A stretch of DNA of 64,000 bases from positions 34,275,361-34,339,360 of the forward strand of contig OX031064.1 in assembly GCA_943736015.1 (NCBI GenBank). Direction: 5' to 3'. A program made the translations under genes and the position numbers. This DNA comes from Tridacna crocea (Eukaryota > Mollusca > Bivalvia > Cardiida > Cardiidae). Shown piece after piece: positions 43,976 to 53,825 of this stretch (positions are counted from its first letter, which is position 1; each line of letters begins with the position of its first letter). The notes under the pieces were generated by a model that made no database searches, was not told the origin of the DNA, and worked only from the letters and a program-made list of their open reading frames with translations.

Positions 43976-44200
43976 TTAACTCATTACCAAATGGTACTAT
44001 TTGAGGTTTGTCCAAATTGAAAGCATTTGCAGGCGACAAAATAAAAGCGACTGAAAATTCAGTATATTTTGTGAAGGGTAGAAAATGTGGGAAAAGGGAG
44101 AAAATGCTGGTTACCAGCATTTTCTCCTTTTTTCCACAACGTTTTTTAAAGGCTTTTTCCTCAGGTCATCAAAATTAGGGATTTTGTAGTAATGGATTAA
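43976..44200 (-). mobile_element. TTAA hairpin element, type A
   Basis: Full copy beginning 36 bp from the exon 12 acceptor; one base short in the left arm. Confidence 0.85.
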
Positions 44201-44349
44201 TCAAACAACCTTATATTTCTATGATACAGGGGAAGATGAGAACTTGAAAACATTGTGTGAATAGCAAGACTACTGGTTTACTAAAATTTTCTGTTTTTCA
44301 CTCTTATCATAAGAAATATACCATTGCCATTAGGTAAAATTTTAAGAAG

Positions 44350-45134
44350 AATTTTGAAGATTTGGTTAAGTGACCTAATTTTTTACCTTACATGGCCCAT
44401 TTTCAAACTTGTCCAAGATATTATCAAGACAAACAGTCTGACCAAAGTTCGAGAATTTTGGATTGAAAATGTGGCCTCTAAGGGAAACACAAGACTTTTC
44501 TAAGATATGACCAAGTGACCTAGTTTTCAACCTAACATGATCCATTTCAAACTTGTCCAAGATATCATCAAGGCGAATATCCCGACTAACTTTCAAGAAT
44601 TTCAGATAGAAAATGTGGCCTCTAATGAAATGGGCTCTTATTGAGAGCATTGCTATAAAGCATACACAAGGTTTCTCTAAAGTTTGATCTAGTAACTAGC
44701 CTATGTCTTTTAGATCCGACACAACCGATTAACCCATTACCACACAATCCCTACTTTAACGCCTCTGAGAAAGAAGCCTTTTGAAAACACTGTGGAAAAA
44801 GGAGAAAATGCTGGTAACCAGCATTTTCTCCTATTCTCACAGTGTTTTCTACCTTTCCCAGAACAAATTTCAGTTTTTCAGTCACCTTTATTTTGTCGTC
44901 TGCAAATGCTTTCAATTTGGACCAGTCTAAAATTTTCTCATGTGGTAAAGAGTTAACAAACTCTTCCCAAATATCATTGAGAAAAAACATTCTGAACAAT
45001 TTTCAAGATATTTGGACTAAAAATGTAGCTTCTAGTGCATATACAAAGTAAAAGTTGATGACACACACGCAGCACTGATACACCACAATCACAGTAGCTC
45101 ATCTTGAGCACTTCATGTTCAGGCGAGCTAAAAA
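44350..45134 (+). mobile_element. Array element with ~145 bp units, split by a hairpin element
   Basis: About three units of the 21912-type core (CATGGCCCATTTTCAAACTT, AATGTGGCCTCTAAGG), tail ATGTTCAGGCGAGCTAAAA. Interrupted at 44729-44956. Confidence 0.75.
44729..44956 (+). mobile_element. TTAA hairpin element, type A, nested in an array element
   Basis: CACTGTGG / CACAGTG arms match each other; flanks ACAACCGA and CAAACTC rejoin into the array unit. Confidence 0.87.
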
Positions 45135-45187
45135 CAATAGTTATGCAAGAACATAGCAATAAAACATTTGTATAACATGAAGCTTAC

Positions 45188-45330
45188 CTGTCACAGGACA
45201 TAGACTTCCACTCATACCATATTCTTTCATGAGATAGTTAAGAACATTTGGTACTAAATTACGGACATCACATGTCTGGTTAACATACAATGCATTCACA
45301 TAGATACAGCCTATGTAGTTTTCTAGTTTC
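45188..45330 (-). CDS. Exon 11: six-Cys module 2, second half
   Basis: 143 bp, phase 2 to 1. Peptide KLENYIGCIYVNALYVNQTC, then NVLNYLMKEY and SLCPVT. Spacing C-x11-C-x23-C, the shortest last interval of any module. NQT is a possible glycosylation site. Acceptor TTTTTTGCAG, donor GTAAGC. Confidence 0.85.
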
Positions 45331-45381
45331 CTGCAAAAAAGAACAATAGTTGCAAGCAATTTTCTGTACCCCTTTACAAAA

Positions 45382-45640
45382 AAAAAAATCACATGTTTTG
45401 TGACCCTGAAAAAGATGGCTTATACATAATGTGTTTCTCTGATGACATATTCTTTTACATGATGGATTAGAACATTTGGCACTGAAACACCAACATCACA
45501 TAATTCATCATTACATACTGCATCTATCTTTTACCAAACAATCCCATGCTTTAATAATCTTGAGGAAAAATGCTTTTAAAACATTGAGGGAAAAATACCC
45601 CAAACCAGCATCTCGTCACTGAAGCAGAACAATCAGAGAA
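45382..45640 (+). mobile_element. Hairpin-element fragments
   Basis: TTTTGTGACCCTGAAAAAGA near 45393, and a head at 45530-45618 (TTTTACCAAACAATCCCATG, CAAACCAGCATCTC). Confidence 0.5.
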
Positions 45641-46110
45641 CACGGAAATGATTTTCAAAACTAAGTTTACCTGCGAGCTTGACCTTTGATCCAGGTGACT
45701 CCAAAACTATAGGGCACCTCCTTGGATCATGGGCAACACTTACAAAGTTTCAGGGTTCGAGGTCAAATGGCTTTTGAGTTAGAGCACTTATGAGGTTTCA
45801 GGGTCCTAGGTCAAACAGCTATCTAGTTAGAGCATGGAGATGATTTTCAAACAAATTTCATCTGTGACCTTGACCTTTGACCCATGTGACCAAAAACACA
45901 ATAGGCACCTCCTTGGATCGTGGGCAACACTTGCACAAAGCAGCACAATCAGACCATGGAAATGTTTTTCCAAAACAAATTTCACCTGTGACCTTGACGT
46001 TTGACCCAAGTGACCCCAAAGCTATAGGCATCTCCTTGGATCATCGGCAACACTTATAAAGTTTCAGGGTTTGAGGTCAAAGGGCTTCTGAATTGGAGCA
46101 CTGAAATGAC
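45640..46110 (+). repeat. Tandem array, three units of ~150 bp
   Basis: Units marked by GTGACCTTGACCTTTGACCC, GGCACCTCCTTGGATC and GGCAACACTTACAAAGTTTC. A further distinct array family. Confidence 0.75.
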
Positions 46111-46123
46111 TGTCAAACAAAGT

Positions 46124-46335
46124 TAACCCATTACAACATAATCCCTACTTTTGACGACCCTGAGAAAAAAGCCTTTAGAAAACATTGCGGGAAAAGGAGA
46201 AAATGCTGGTTGCCAGCATTTTCTCCTTTTCCCGCAATGTTTTCTACCCTTTACAAAACAAATTTCAAAGTTTCAGTCACTTTTATTTTGTTGTCTGCAA
46301 ATGCTTTCAGTTTTGACCAGTCTAAAATATTGTAA
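46124..46335 (+). mobile_element. TTAA hairpin element, type A, tail cut at an exon
   Basis: Symmetric GCGGG/CCCGC arms and core GCTGGTTGCCAGC. The tail stops at TAAAATATTGT, seven bases from the donor of exon 10. Confidence 0.85.
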
Positions 46336-46341
46336 ACTCAC

Positions 46342-46438
46342 CAGCAATCTTCTCCTTCTGACTGTTTGTAGCTGTCCAAATAAACCCAGCAGTCATCCTG
46401 TGAGATTCTAGGAATGCCAAGTGATGAGCAAACCAGAT
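46342..46438 (-). CDS. Exon 10: six-Cys module 2, first half
   Basis: 97 bp, phase 1 to 2. Peptide LVCSSLGIPRISQDDCWVYL, then DSYKQSEGEDC. Shortest first-half exon except exons 20 and 34. A truncated hairpin element ends within a few bases of its donor GTGAGT. Acceptor CCGTGATAG after a strong pyrimidine tract. Confidence 0.82.
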
Positions 46439-46527
46439 CTATCACGGAAGAAAAAAAGCTGTGTTTTAAGTACATTGATGCCATATGTTTCATAAATTGT
46501 CAAAATTAGAGGCATTGGTATGTACAC

Positions 46528-46729
46528 AATGACAACATTTGACAACCTTGGTAATGGAAACATTGTGGGAAAAGGAGAAAATGCTGAAAACCAGCATTTT
46601 CTCCTTTTTACACAATGTTTACTACCCTTTCAAAGAAAAATCATTTGAAATGAGCCACAGTGAAACTGTTATCTGCAAATGCTTTCAATTCCGTCTGGTC
46701 TAAAATGTTGCTGTGTTGTAAAGGGTTAG
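46528..46729 (+). mobile_element. TTAA hairpin element, type A, diverged
   Basis: GACAACCTTGGTAATGGAAA shows a head deletion; tail GTTGTAAAGGGTTA. Confidence 0.75.
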
Positions 46730-46817
46730 ATAAAACTCTGTTTACATGAATCATGAATTATTTCCTGAATTCAACATAACATAACATGTAAGCATTTTAT
46801 ATCTGTACAAAATGATA

Positions 46818-46903
46818 CCTCATTTTAATACCAGAAGGAAGGCTTTTTGAAAACATTGTGGGAAATGAAGAAAATGCTGGTAACCATCATTTTCTCCTTT
46901 TCT
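46818..46903 (+). mobile_element. TTAA hairpin element, left half
   Basis: AAGGCTTTTTGAAAACATTG to CATCATTTTCTCCTTTTC, then a foreign tandem duplication. Confidence 0.65.
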
Positions 46904-47035
46904 GAAAAGCAATAAGCTTTTGAACTTTCCAAAAACACTACATTTCATTCAATAAAATCAGCTGGTTTCTGAAAAGCAATAAGCTTTTTTAAATTTCCAA
47001 AAACACTACATTTCATTCAATAAAATCAGCTAGTC
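46902..47035 (+). repeat. Tandem duplication, period 67 bp
   Basis: CTGAAAAGCAATAAGCTTTT, AACACTACATTTCATTCAAT and AAAATCAGCTRGT occur twice in order. Confidence 0.88.
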
Positions 47036-47125
47036 TTGGAAATTAGAAGTTAAACTGGAAACTGAATGGATTGTATCATGACTGTAATGTATTGCAACAT
47101 ACAAAACAGAAAAAACCAAAAATAC

Positions 47126-47316
47126 CTTCACACTTCTGTATGCTGAAATCATAAAATCTGTTTGGAGCTTCTCCAGGTAGTGAATTGTTACTCATCTGGA
47201 TTAACTGATCATAAAATTTGTATAACGCCTCTGTTTGCAGCATATCTTGAACAAAGTCTGGTTCACAGTACTCTGGAAGGTTTTGTTGAACACAGGAAGT
47301 GAAGTTGTCATAGCCC
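47126..47316 (-). CDS. Exon 9: six-Cys module 1 after SEA, second half
   Basis: 191 bp, phase 2 to 1. Peptide GYDNFTSCVQQNLPEYCEPD, then VQDMLQTEAL...RFYDFSIQKCE. Closest relative is exon 29 (GYDMFTSCIQQSLPEYCES). Spacing C-x8-C-x44-C. NFT and NNS are possible N-glycosylation sites. Acceptor ATTTTAG, donor GTATTTT. Confidence 0.92.
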
Positions 47317-47389
47317 CTAAAATACATTTGCATGTATAAATTAATCACCAAGGAATTATTTTTCAAACAGAATTATACTTTTGAGTCTC

Positions 47390-47457
47390 TTAACCCTTTA
47401 ACACACAATCCCAACTTGTGACGACCCTGAGAAAAAGCTTTTTGGAAACAATGTAGC
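47390..47457 (+). mobile_element. TTAA hairpin element, head fragment
   Basis: TTAACCCTTTAACACACAAT to GGAAACAATGTAG, cut by the following element. Confidence 0.7.
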
Positions 47458-48640
47458 AACAAGAGCGGCAAATCGTAACAAGTTATGCCTATCCCACTCC
47501 AGTTGTCGAGGGGGGATAATAATTGTAAAGGGCGTAGTAGTGCAGCAGAAATCATGTAAGTGATTGAAATAGGCATGAATGTCTCCCCTTATGTTAAGGA
47601 AACATGCATATAAAGATTCGGGCCATTCCAACATATAAACAACAGGTTATACTGTAGAGAAGTATGAAAAGCTGTAGAAAAAAATGAATAGGGAATAATT
47701 CAAAAAGGGCATTAGGTAAGGTTACAGCTCCAGTGATTGCACTTTTCGTAACTGCAACAAACATGTTTACCAAGTCTCAAGTCAATTTGACTTGAGGTGA
47801 CAAAGTTCTGTTAATGACAAGCGAGAAATACTGTTAAAATGAAGCTCAAATTGCAATTAATGAAAGTTCATGCCAAGTAGAGTTATTGTTTTTGCCCACT
47901 GTACTTTGTAATATTGCAATAAACATGCACACCAAGTTTGAAGTCATTCTGACTTGAGATGACAAAGTGATATTCTGGATAAGCACTAAATGCTGTAAAA
48001 ATGAAGATCGAAGGGAAATAACTCAGTGACAGCACAAGGTTGAGTTGCAATTCTTGCACACTGCACTTCCAAATATTGGAACATATAGGCATACTATATG
48101 TCAAGTCATTCCTACTTAAGATGACAAAGTTATGCTCTGGACAAGCAAGAAATGGAATAAAAGATCTAAGGGGGAATAAATTAAAATTCCTGCTAGGAAG
48201 AGTTATGGTTCTGGTGCAGTGCACAACAATCTGTCAACAATCAAGCATATCAAATTTGAAGATGTTCAGACTTCAGATGACAAAGTTATATTCTGGACAA
48301 GCAGAAAATACTGTAAAAATGACTATCATACGGAAATAACTTAAAAACATCAAGAGGTAGAGTTACAATTGCCTGCTGCACTTCCAAAGTATTGCAACAA
48401 ACACAAATGCAAAGTTTCAAGTCAATCTGACTGGAGATAAGAAAGTTATGCTCCCGACAAGCAGAAAATGCTGTAAAAATATTATGATCTAAGGGAAATA
48501 ACTCAGACAGCAAAAGGCAGATTATGGTTCTTTCAGACTGCACTCTGTATTACTGCAATAAACTAAACTAAACACAAATGCGAAGTTTCAAGTCAATCGG
48601 ATTGGAGATGACAAAGTTATGCTCCCGACAAAGAAATGGA
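47458..48640 (+). mobile_element. ACAAGAGCGGC element with six ~150-160 bp units
   Basis: Units marked by GATGACAAAGTTATGCTC, GGACAAGCAGAAAATGCTGT and GGGAAATAACTCAG, at about 47805, 47955, 48118, 48275, 48432 and 48605. Confidence 0.78.
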
Positions 48641-48775
48641 CCCCCTCACCCCCCACGTCCTGACTTTGACGGGCATATAAAAAGGAGAAAATCTTGGGAA
48701 TAAGCATTTTCTTTTTTTTTTTCTACATCAATTTCTATTCTTTCAAAGAGAAATTCCATCATTTGAGCCAAATTC

Positions 48776-49003
48776 AACCCTTTACTCCATAGATATTCAT
48801 TTCTACGCAATGCTTGTAGGAACCTTTGAAAATCATTGTGGCAAAAGGTGAAATTGCTCGTGACGAGCAATTTCACTTTTGGTCACAATGTTTTCTATGC
48901 TATCACAAGGTTTTATATACACATAGGAAACAGCTTCATCCATGCTGTTATTTAGGGTCAATTAGAGATACCATAGAAATGCCTTATGGGGTAAAGGGTT
49001 AAA
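48776..49003 (+). mobile_element. TTAA hairpin element, type C, nested
   Basis: Reverse orientation of the 17043 copy. GTGGCAAAAGGTGAAATTGC stem; left end now TCAA, right end TTAA. Confidence 0.87.
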
Positions 49004-49024
49004 ATTGTTGTCCCCAAAACGATG

Positions 49025-49091
49025 GGTGAGTGCAACACCATTCTAAGTGCCTGTAAAATGTACAGGCACTTAGAATACTGTTGCATTCACC
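49025..49091. mobile_element. Small foldback element, 67 bp
   Basis: GGTGAGTGCAACACCATTCT and TACAGGCACTTAGAATACTG are the arms around a six-base loop (about 31 bp per arm, three mismatches). Confidence 0.75.
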
Positions 49092-49151
49092 TATCGAAAT
49101 GCTTCCCATACAGACCAGTCCAAAATATCATTGTATGGCAAAGGATTATTG

Positions 49152-49222
49152 TAGCCCTTTACCAAAACAATCATTTTTTTAAATAAGGACAAGTCCTAAA
49201 TTTTGTTGTGTGGTAAAAAGCC
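49152..49222 (-). mobile_element. TTAA hairpin element, ends only
   Basis: AGCCCTTTACCAAAACAATC next to GTCCTAAATTTTGTTGTGTG; the whole middle is missing. Confidence 0.6.
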
Positions 49223-49567
49223 TATCCCATGCACAAACATACCACTTTGTACCCATGAGGGTAAGAGCTATTGATAAAACTACTGATGAAGAAAAGGCTT
49301 TTCAAAAACAATGGCTTATTTCTCACCATGCTTTTTCCCCACAATGATTTCACCAGGGTTAACATTCTTTACAACAATTTTTGATTTGCATGAATTGGTT
49401 TTTAACAAAACATAAACAAACAATACAATCATTGAGCCAAATGGAGAAATATTTCAGGAACAATCTGCTGCTACCAAAAAAATTTCCAGAAGAATGAAAT
49501 TAATAATCAAAGTTTACACAGGTATATTGTACTGTAATCCAACAACATAATGAAAAGAGATACTAAC
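49223..49567. other. Intron with a weak hairpin-element remnant
   Basis: AAAAGGCTTTTCAAAAACAA and CCCCACAATGATTTCACC near 49290-49355; otherwise unremarkable. Confidence 0.4.
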
Positions 49568-49670
49568 ATGCATTGTTCTTGACTTGTATTTCCATACACA
49601 ATCATTTCAAATGCATAATCACAGGTCCTTCCAATACTCTTGAACATTGCTTCATAATCTACACAAACAG
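49568..49670 (-). CDS. Exon 8: six-Cys module 1 after SEA, first half
   Basis: 103 bp, phase 1 to 2. Peptide VCVDYEAMFKSIGRTCDYAF, then EMIVYGNTSQEQC. Spacing is C-x13-C-x16-C, identical to exon 28, and CVDY, IG, FE, IVYG are shared, so these two exons descend from one ancestor. Acceptor TTTTCCAG, donor GTTAGT. Confidence 0.9.
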
Positions 49671-49923
49671 CTGGAAAAAAAAACAAGATCAAATTCAACA
49701 ACTGACTCTTCTCATATTAATCCTCTGTCCATACAACCATGATGAAGAAGGTTTTTGAAAATATCATTGAAAACGAAGTAAATGCTACTAAAGAATTCTG
49801 CGTTCAATTTAACTGTTCTGTGATAAATATACCTTTGGGAAAGGCTGAGCATATTCCATCTCAAACAGGTTTAAAACAATCTCTTTCACTCAAATGTGTT
49901 ATTTTCTTTAATACCTCTAGTGT

Positions 49924-49979
49924 TTAACCCATTACCACACAATCCCTACTTTTTACGCCCCTGAGAAAGAAGCCTTTGG
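49924..49979 (+). mobile_element. TTAA hairpin element, head fragment
   Basis: TTAACCCATTACCACACAAT through GAAAGAAGCCTTTGG, then unrelated sequence. Confidence 0.75.
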
Positions 49980-50250
49980 CATGTATAAAGTAATAAAGTA
50001 TGCTTCATCTGTGATGAGATATTTTGTTTGTAAGTCTTATCATTTTCACATTATAAGGGTTGTCTCATTAATTTTCCAACAGCCCTCATATAGCATCATC
50101 ACACAGGACCTTAGTTTCATTCAAAAGATTATTAGTGATTTTAGATGGCCTGAATTCAACTCGCACACTTCATATACCCTGAAGTGACCAAAGACTTGAC
50201 ATTTACAAGCCCTATGCCCTAAAACTCAAGCTATGCCTCCACTACCGTCT

Positions 50251-50482
50251 TTTAACTCATTACCAAATGACAATATTTTTGGCTTGTCGTCAAAATCGAA
50301 AGCATTTGCAGACGACAAAATAAAAGTGACTGAAAATTTGAAATTTGTTTTGTGAAGGGTAGAAAACATTGTGGGAAAAGGAGAAAATGCTGGTTACCAG
50401 CATTTTCTCCTTTTCCCAAAATTTTTTCTAAAGGCCTCTTTCTCAGGGGCATCAAAAGTAGGGATTGTATGGTAATGGGTTA
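50251..50482 (-). mobile_element. TTAA hairpin element, type A
   Basis: Full copy; right arm CCCAAAATTTTTTC differs from the left. Confidence 0.88.
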
Positions 50483-50665
50483 AGCATTTGTTGATCTATT
50501 CATCAATTGACGTCACACCAAGTTTTCATGAATATTTTGGTGATATTAATAAAACAGTCCCATGATTCATGTGTGTCCCTTGCTTTATCTATAATAGACT
50601 ACAACTCTGAAGTGTCTTGCCCAAGGGCAGTCCAACAAAGTCTCCAATGGAAGGTAAATTGATAC

Positions 50666-50774
50666 CTGCAACTGGCACTACCGCTGTCTCATCTGGAAGA
50701 TGTCTATTAGGCAATACTACCATGAACACTTCTTTCATAGTCTGGAGCACAATTCCTTCATTCAGCTCCACAGT
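50666..50774 (-). CDS. Exon 7: SEA domain, part 4 and linker
   Basis: 109 bp, phase 0 to 1. Peptide TVELNEGIVLQTMKEVF, then VVLPNRHLPDETAVVPVA. Same size and phase as exon 27; shared positions include VEL/AEL, VL, P-x-R-x-LP and TVV. The C-terminal helix of SEA probably ends here. Donor GTATCAAT is weak but matches exon 27's GTATCC. Confidence 0.85.
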
Positions 50775-50866
50775 CTGAAATAAAACACAAATCAATACAA
50801 AATGAATGTTTTATTTGGAGACCAAATTTAAGACTCATTTATTTCAAAAGTGTTTATAGATGTGGC

Positions 50867-51093
50867 TTAACTCTTTACCAAACGACAAAATTTTAGACTG
50901 GTCCAAATTGAAAGCACTTGCGACAACAAAATAAATGTAACTCGAAAATTGAAATTTGTTTCCAGCAGGGTAGAAAACATTGTGGAAAAGGAGAAAATGC
51001 TGGTTACCAGCATTTTCTCCTTTTCCCACAATGTTTTCAAAAGGCTTGTATCTCAGGGTCGTAAAAACAAGGGATTGTTTGGTAAAGGGTTAA
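50867..51093 (-). mobile_element. TTAA hairpin element, type A
   Basis: Full copy. Its AACTCGAAAATTGAAATT is the reference for the array insertion at 21912. Confidence 0.9.
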
Positions 51094-51114
51094 ATGATTT
51101 AACTTTTGTTTGTG

Positions 51115-51220
51115 TGAAGGATTCCATGAAAAGGAGAAACACTTGTACCCAGTTTTTTCTCCTTTTCTGATGGTGTGTTTGAAAGGACTTGTTTTGCAGG
51201 ATTGTCAAAACTTCTGATCA
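51115..51220 (-). mobile_element. TTAA hairpin element, remnant
   Basis: GAAAAGGAGAAACACTTGTA...TTTTCTCCTTTTCTGATGG. Confidence 0.5.
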
Positions 51221-52071
51221 TCTGCAGCAAACCTGTTAGGGAGGAATTGAAGTTAAAGATGGGTGTCTACAGCGGGTGAGCAAAAACACTGTTAAATTTC
51301 AAACAATTTAGAATGGTACAGAAATCAGTCCTTTGTGTAAACATAGATGAATTACTGACATATGTGAAGTAATTGAAAAAAAGTAACACAGAAATTTGTA
51401 TTAGAAAATCGATCAGAAGAAAACTGGCTGATGATTGAAGCTGTAAACAGCTGCAGAGCATCACAGGAATTTATTGTTGGTTTCCGCCTAGAGTCAGATG
51501 CAGTTAATCTCCATCTGAAAATCGAACCATCAACAGAGAAGCCTCTGTTTTCCTTTATTTACCTCATATTAAACGCAGCGCGAAGCAACCAGCATTTTCT
51601 ATTTTCCCAAAGTGTTTTCTATCTTTGTGGTGGTATTTTATTATAGTAAGACAAGTTCTGCTACAAAAATGAAGACAATTTGATTCCCCTCCCCTTTAAG
51701 AGGTAATATTTAACCGAAAACGGACAAATAAAGCTAGTCATGAGTGCACTTGGGTTCACAAGTAATTTTTCTAGCCTAAAGTCAGAATACAATGACAGCA
51801 AAATAAAAAAAAAAAAGCAGTAGGTTTCTGCAATACAAAATCAACCCATCTGCCAGCAAACAGACAAAAAGATTGATGAAAAGATCTGAAGAGTGGCAGA
51901 CAGGCTGATTTATATTAACCCCTAACAACTTTTTTATTTTTCCAAAGTACTGTACATGTAGAGTTATGCCTAGCAATCATGCAATGAATTCAGAAAAGCT
52001 GTATATCATGCTGCGAAACCACAATTATGAGCAACAGGTTTCTGCTGCATATGAAGATTTAACAGCCTCAC
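51221..52071. other. Intron between exons 6 and 7, mostly unique
   Basis: A small CAACCAGCATTTTCTATTTT fragment lies at 51588; otherwise no recognised feature. The short plus-strand frame at 51431-51646 has no gene context. Confidence 0.4.
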
Positions 52072-52138
52072 CTCATTTTCAAAATACAAGTAATTAGACA
52101 AAAGCTCCAGCCATCCATCAACATATATGCTACCAGAT
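52072..52138 (-). CDS. Exon 6: SEA domain, part 3, with GS cleavage-site motif
   Basis: 67 bp, phase 2 to 0. Peptide SGSIYVDGWLELLSNYLYF then ENE. GSIYV sits where self-cleaving SEA domains carry GS(V/I)VV, with cleavage between Gly and Ser. VDGxLxLLSNYL is conserved with exon 26. Autoproteolysis is possible but not shown. Acceptor TTTCAG, donor GTGAGG. Confidence 0.88.
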
Positions 52139-52203
52139 CTGAAAAAAAGTAATTCAAAACACACTTTTATACTAACAATAAAGAAGTCACCAAACAAGTC
52201 TAT

Positions 52204-52632
52204 TTTTAACAACTAGAAGGAGAAAGGCTTTTGAAAATATGGTAGGAAAGGAAAAAAATGCTGTTAAGCACCATTTTCTTCTTTTCCTATGATGTTTTAT
52301 ACCCTTTCACATAAAAATCTTGCTATTTGAGCCATAATTAACCCTTTCCGAAACAAGCCCTGGTTTTTACGTGTCTGCAATAAAAGTCTTTTGAAAACAC
52401 TGTGGGAAAAGGAGAAATTGCTCGTTACGAGCAATTTCTCCTTTTCCCACAGTGTTTTCTACCCTTTTTGAGAACTTTCTGGCATTTTTTCCAAATCTAA
52501 AATTGTCGTCTGCAAACTCTTTTGGTTTAGAAGAGTCCAAAATTTGTCGTTTGGGAAGGGGTTAATTTGTTACTCTGCAAATGCCTTCATTATGGATAAG
52601 TGCAAAATTTTTGCATCTGGCAAAGGGTTAAC
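52204..52632 (+). mobile_element. TTAA hairpin element, host of a nested type B copy
   Basis: Left part to TTTGAGCCATAA, right part from TTTGTTACTCTGCAAATGCC to GGCAAAGGGTTAA. Confidence 0.8.
52338..52565 (+). mobile_element. TTAA hairpin element, type B, nested
   Basis: Perfect TTAA on both sides. Core GCTCGTTACGAGC with CACTGTGGG / CCCACAGTG arms. Confidence 0.9.
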
Positions 52633-52633
52633 A

Positions 52634-52767
52634 TTTTATCTTCTGCAGCATTTTTTAATTTTCCCATGTCATTTTAAAAGATGATTCCTATCATTTGGAA
52701 CATAATCAATTTGTTGTCTTTCAAATTGCACAAGGCTAAAGAAGGGATTGTTTTAGAAAAGAGTTAA
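52634..52767 (+). mobile_element. TTAA hairpin element, right half
   Basis: GCAGCATTTTTTAATTTTCC to AGAAAAGAGTTAA; shares TTAA with the next copy. Confidence 0.65.
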
Positions 52768-52992
52768 CCCATTACCACACAATCCCTACTTTTGACGCCC
52801 CTGAGACAGAAGCCTTTTGAAAACACTGTGGGAAAAGGAGAAAATGCTGGTAACCAGCATTTTCTCCTTTTCCCACAGTGTTTTCTACCCTTCCCAGAAC
52901 AAATTTCAATTTTTCAGTCACCTTTATTTTGTCATCTGCAAATGCTTTCAATTTGAACCAGTCTAAAATTTTGTCATGTGGTAAAGAGTTAA
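52764..52992 (+). mobile_element. TTAA hairpin element, type A
   Basis: Full copy with matching CACTGTGGG / CCCACAGTG arms. Confidence 0.9.
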
Positions 52993-53028
52993 TTCATTCA
53001 ATGCTCAGAATGCTCAAATAGCCAATGA

Positions 53029-53270
53029 TTAACTCTACAACACGATAAAATTTTAGATCTGTCTAAACTGAAGGCATTTGCAGATGGCAATTTCAATGTG
53101 GCTAAACGATGAGATTTCTTTTTTGTTTTTTGTTTTCTTGATAGGGTAGAAAACATTGTGGGAAAAAGAGGAAATACTGGTTACGAGCATTTCCTCCTTT
53201 TCCCAAAATTTTTTCAAAAGGCTTCTTCTTCATGGTCATCAAAAGTCGGCATAGTGTAGTAAAGGGTTAA
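53029..53270 (-). mobile_element. TTAA hairpin element, type A
   Basis: Full copy with a TTTTTTGTTTTTTG insertion before the left arm. Confidence 0.83.
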
Positions 53271-53386
53271 GAAAGGAATCATTGTCCATTAAGAAAAGTG
53301 ATAAGAAAAACTATCACTTTTTATCTATGAAAACATAATTTCAAAGCACTAAAAGACCCTAATCGAAATGCCGGAGAGAACAAGAT

Positions 53387-53780
53387 CAACTCTTTATAAA
53401 AGGATGAAATTTTAGATGAATTGAAAGAACATGCAGAAAACAACAAAATTCAGGCTAAAATTACGTGATTTGTTTTTGAAAGTATGAAAAACATTCTAGG
53501 AAAAGGACAATTTTTCAATACCATCTTTGAAAAGCTTTAATTCTTCCAAAGATTGGGATTATGTGGTTAATTTTTTTACTAGGCAGCAAAATTTCAGTCT
53601 TTATTTATTATCAGATTTTTATTTGCGTAAGACAAATTGTGGCTAAAATAATATGATTTGTTTCTGAAAGGCTTGCAAATGTCAAGAAAAACAGAGAAAA
53701 AGCTGAGAGTCATCAATTCCTAAGAAATGTTTGCAAGAACCTTCTCTTCATGGTTGTAATGATATAGGAAGGTTTGGATT
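53387..53780 (-). mobile_element. Two old TTAA hairpin-element remnants in tandem
   Basis: 53387-53575 and 53575-53770 each keep the GACAAATTTTAG-like head and GATTGGGATTATGTGG-like end, with destroyed cores. Confidence 0.5.
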
Positions 53781-53825
53781 CATCATATTATCTTAGTTTA
53801 AACATATTTATTTTACATCGATTGA

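Larger units (their letters stand above)
48652..49150 (+). mobile_element. TTAA hairpin element, host of a nested type C copy and a small foldback
   Basis: Head CCACGTCCTGACTTTGACG; tail GACCAGTCCAAAATATCATT...GGCAAAGGATTA after both insertions. Confidence 0.72.

Noticed and set aside
50251-50455. Recurrent short open frames with GKGENAGNQHFLLFPQC-like peptides, on both strands throughout
   Set aside because: They are translations of the hairpin element palindrome (e.g. here, 33073, 46151, 58758, 63297), not a protein family. They start and stop at random points of the element.
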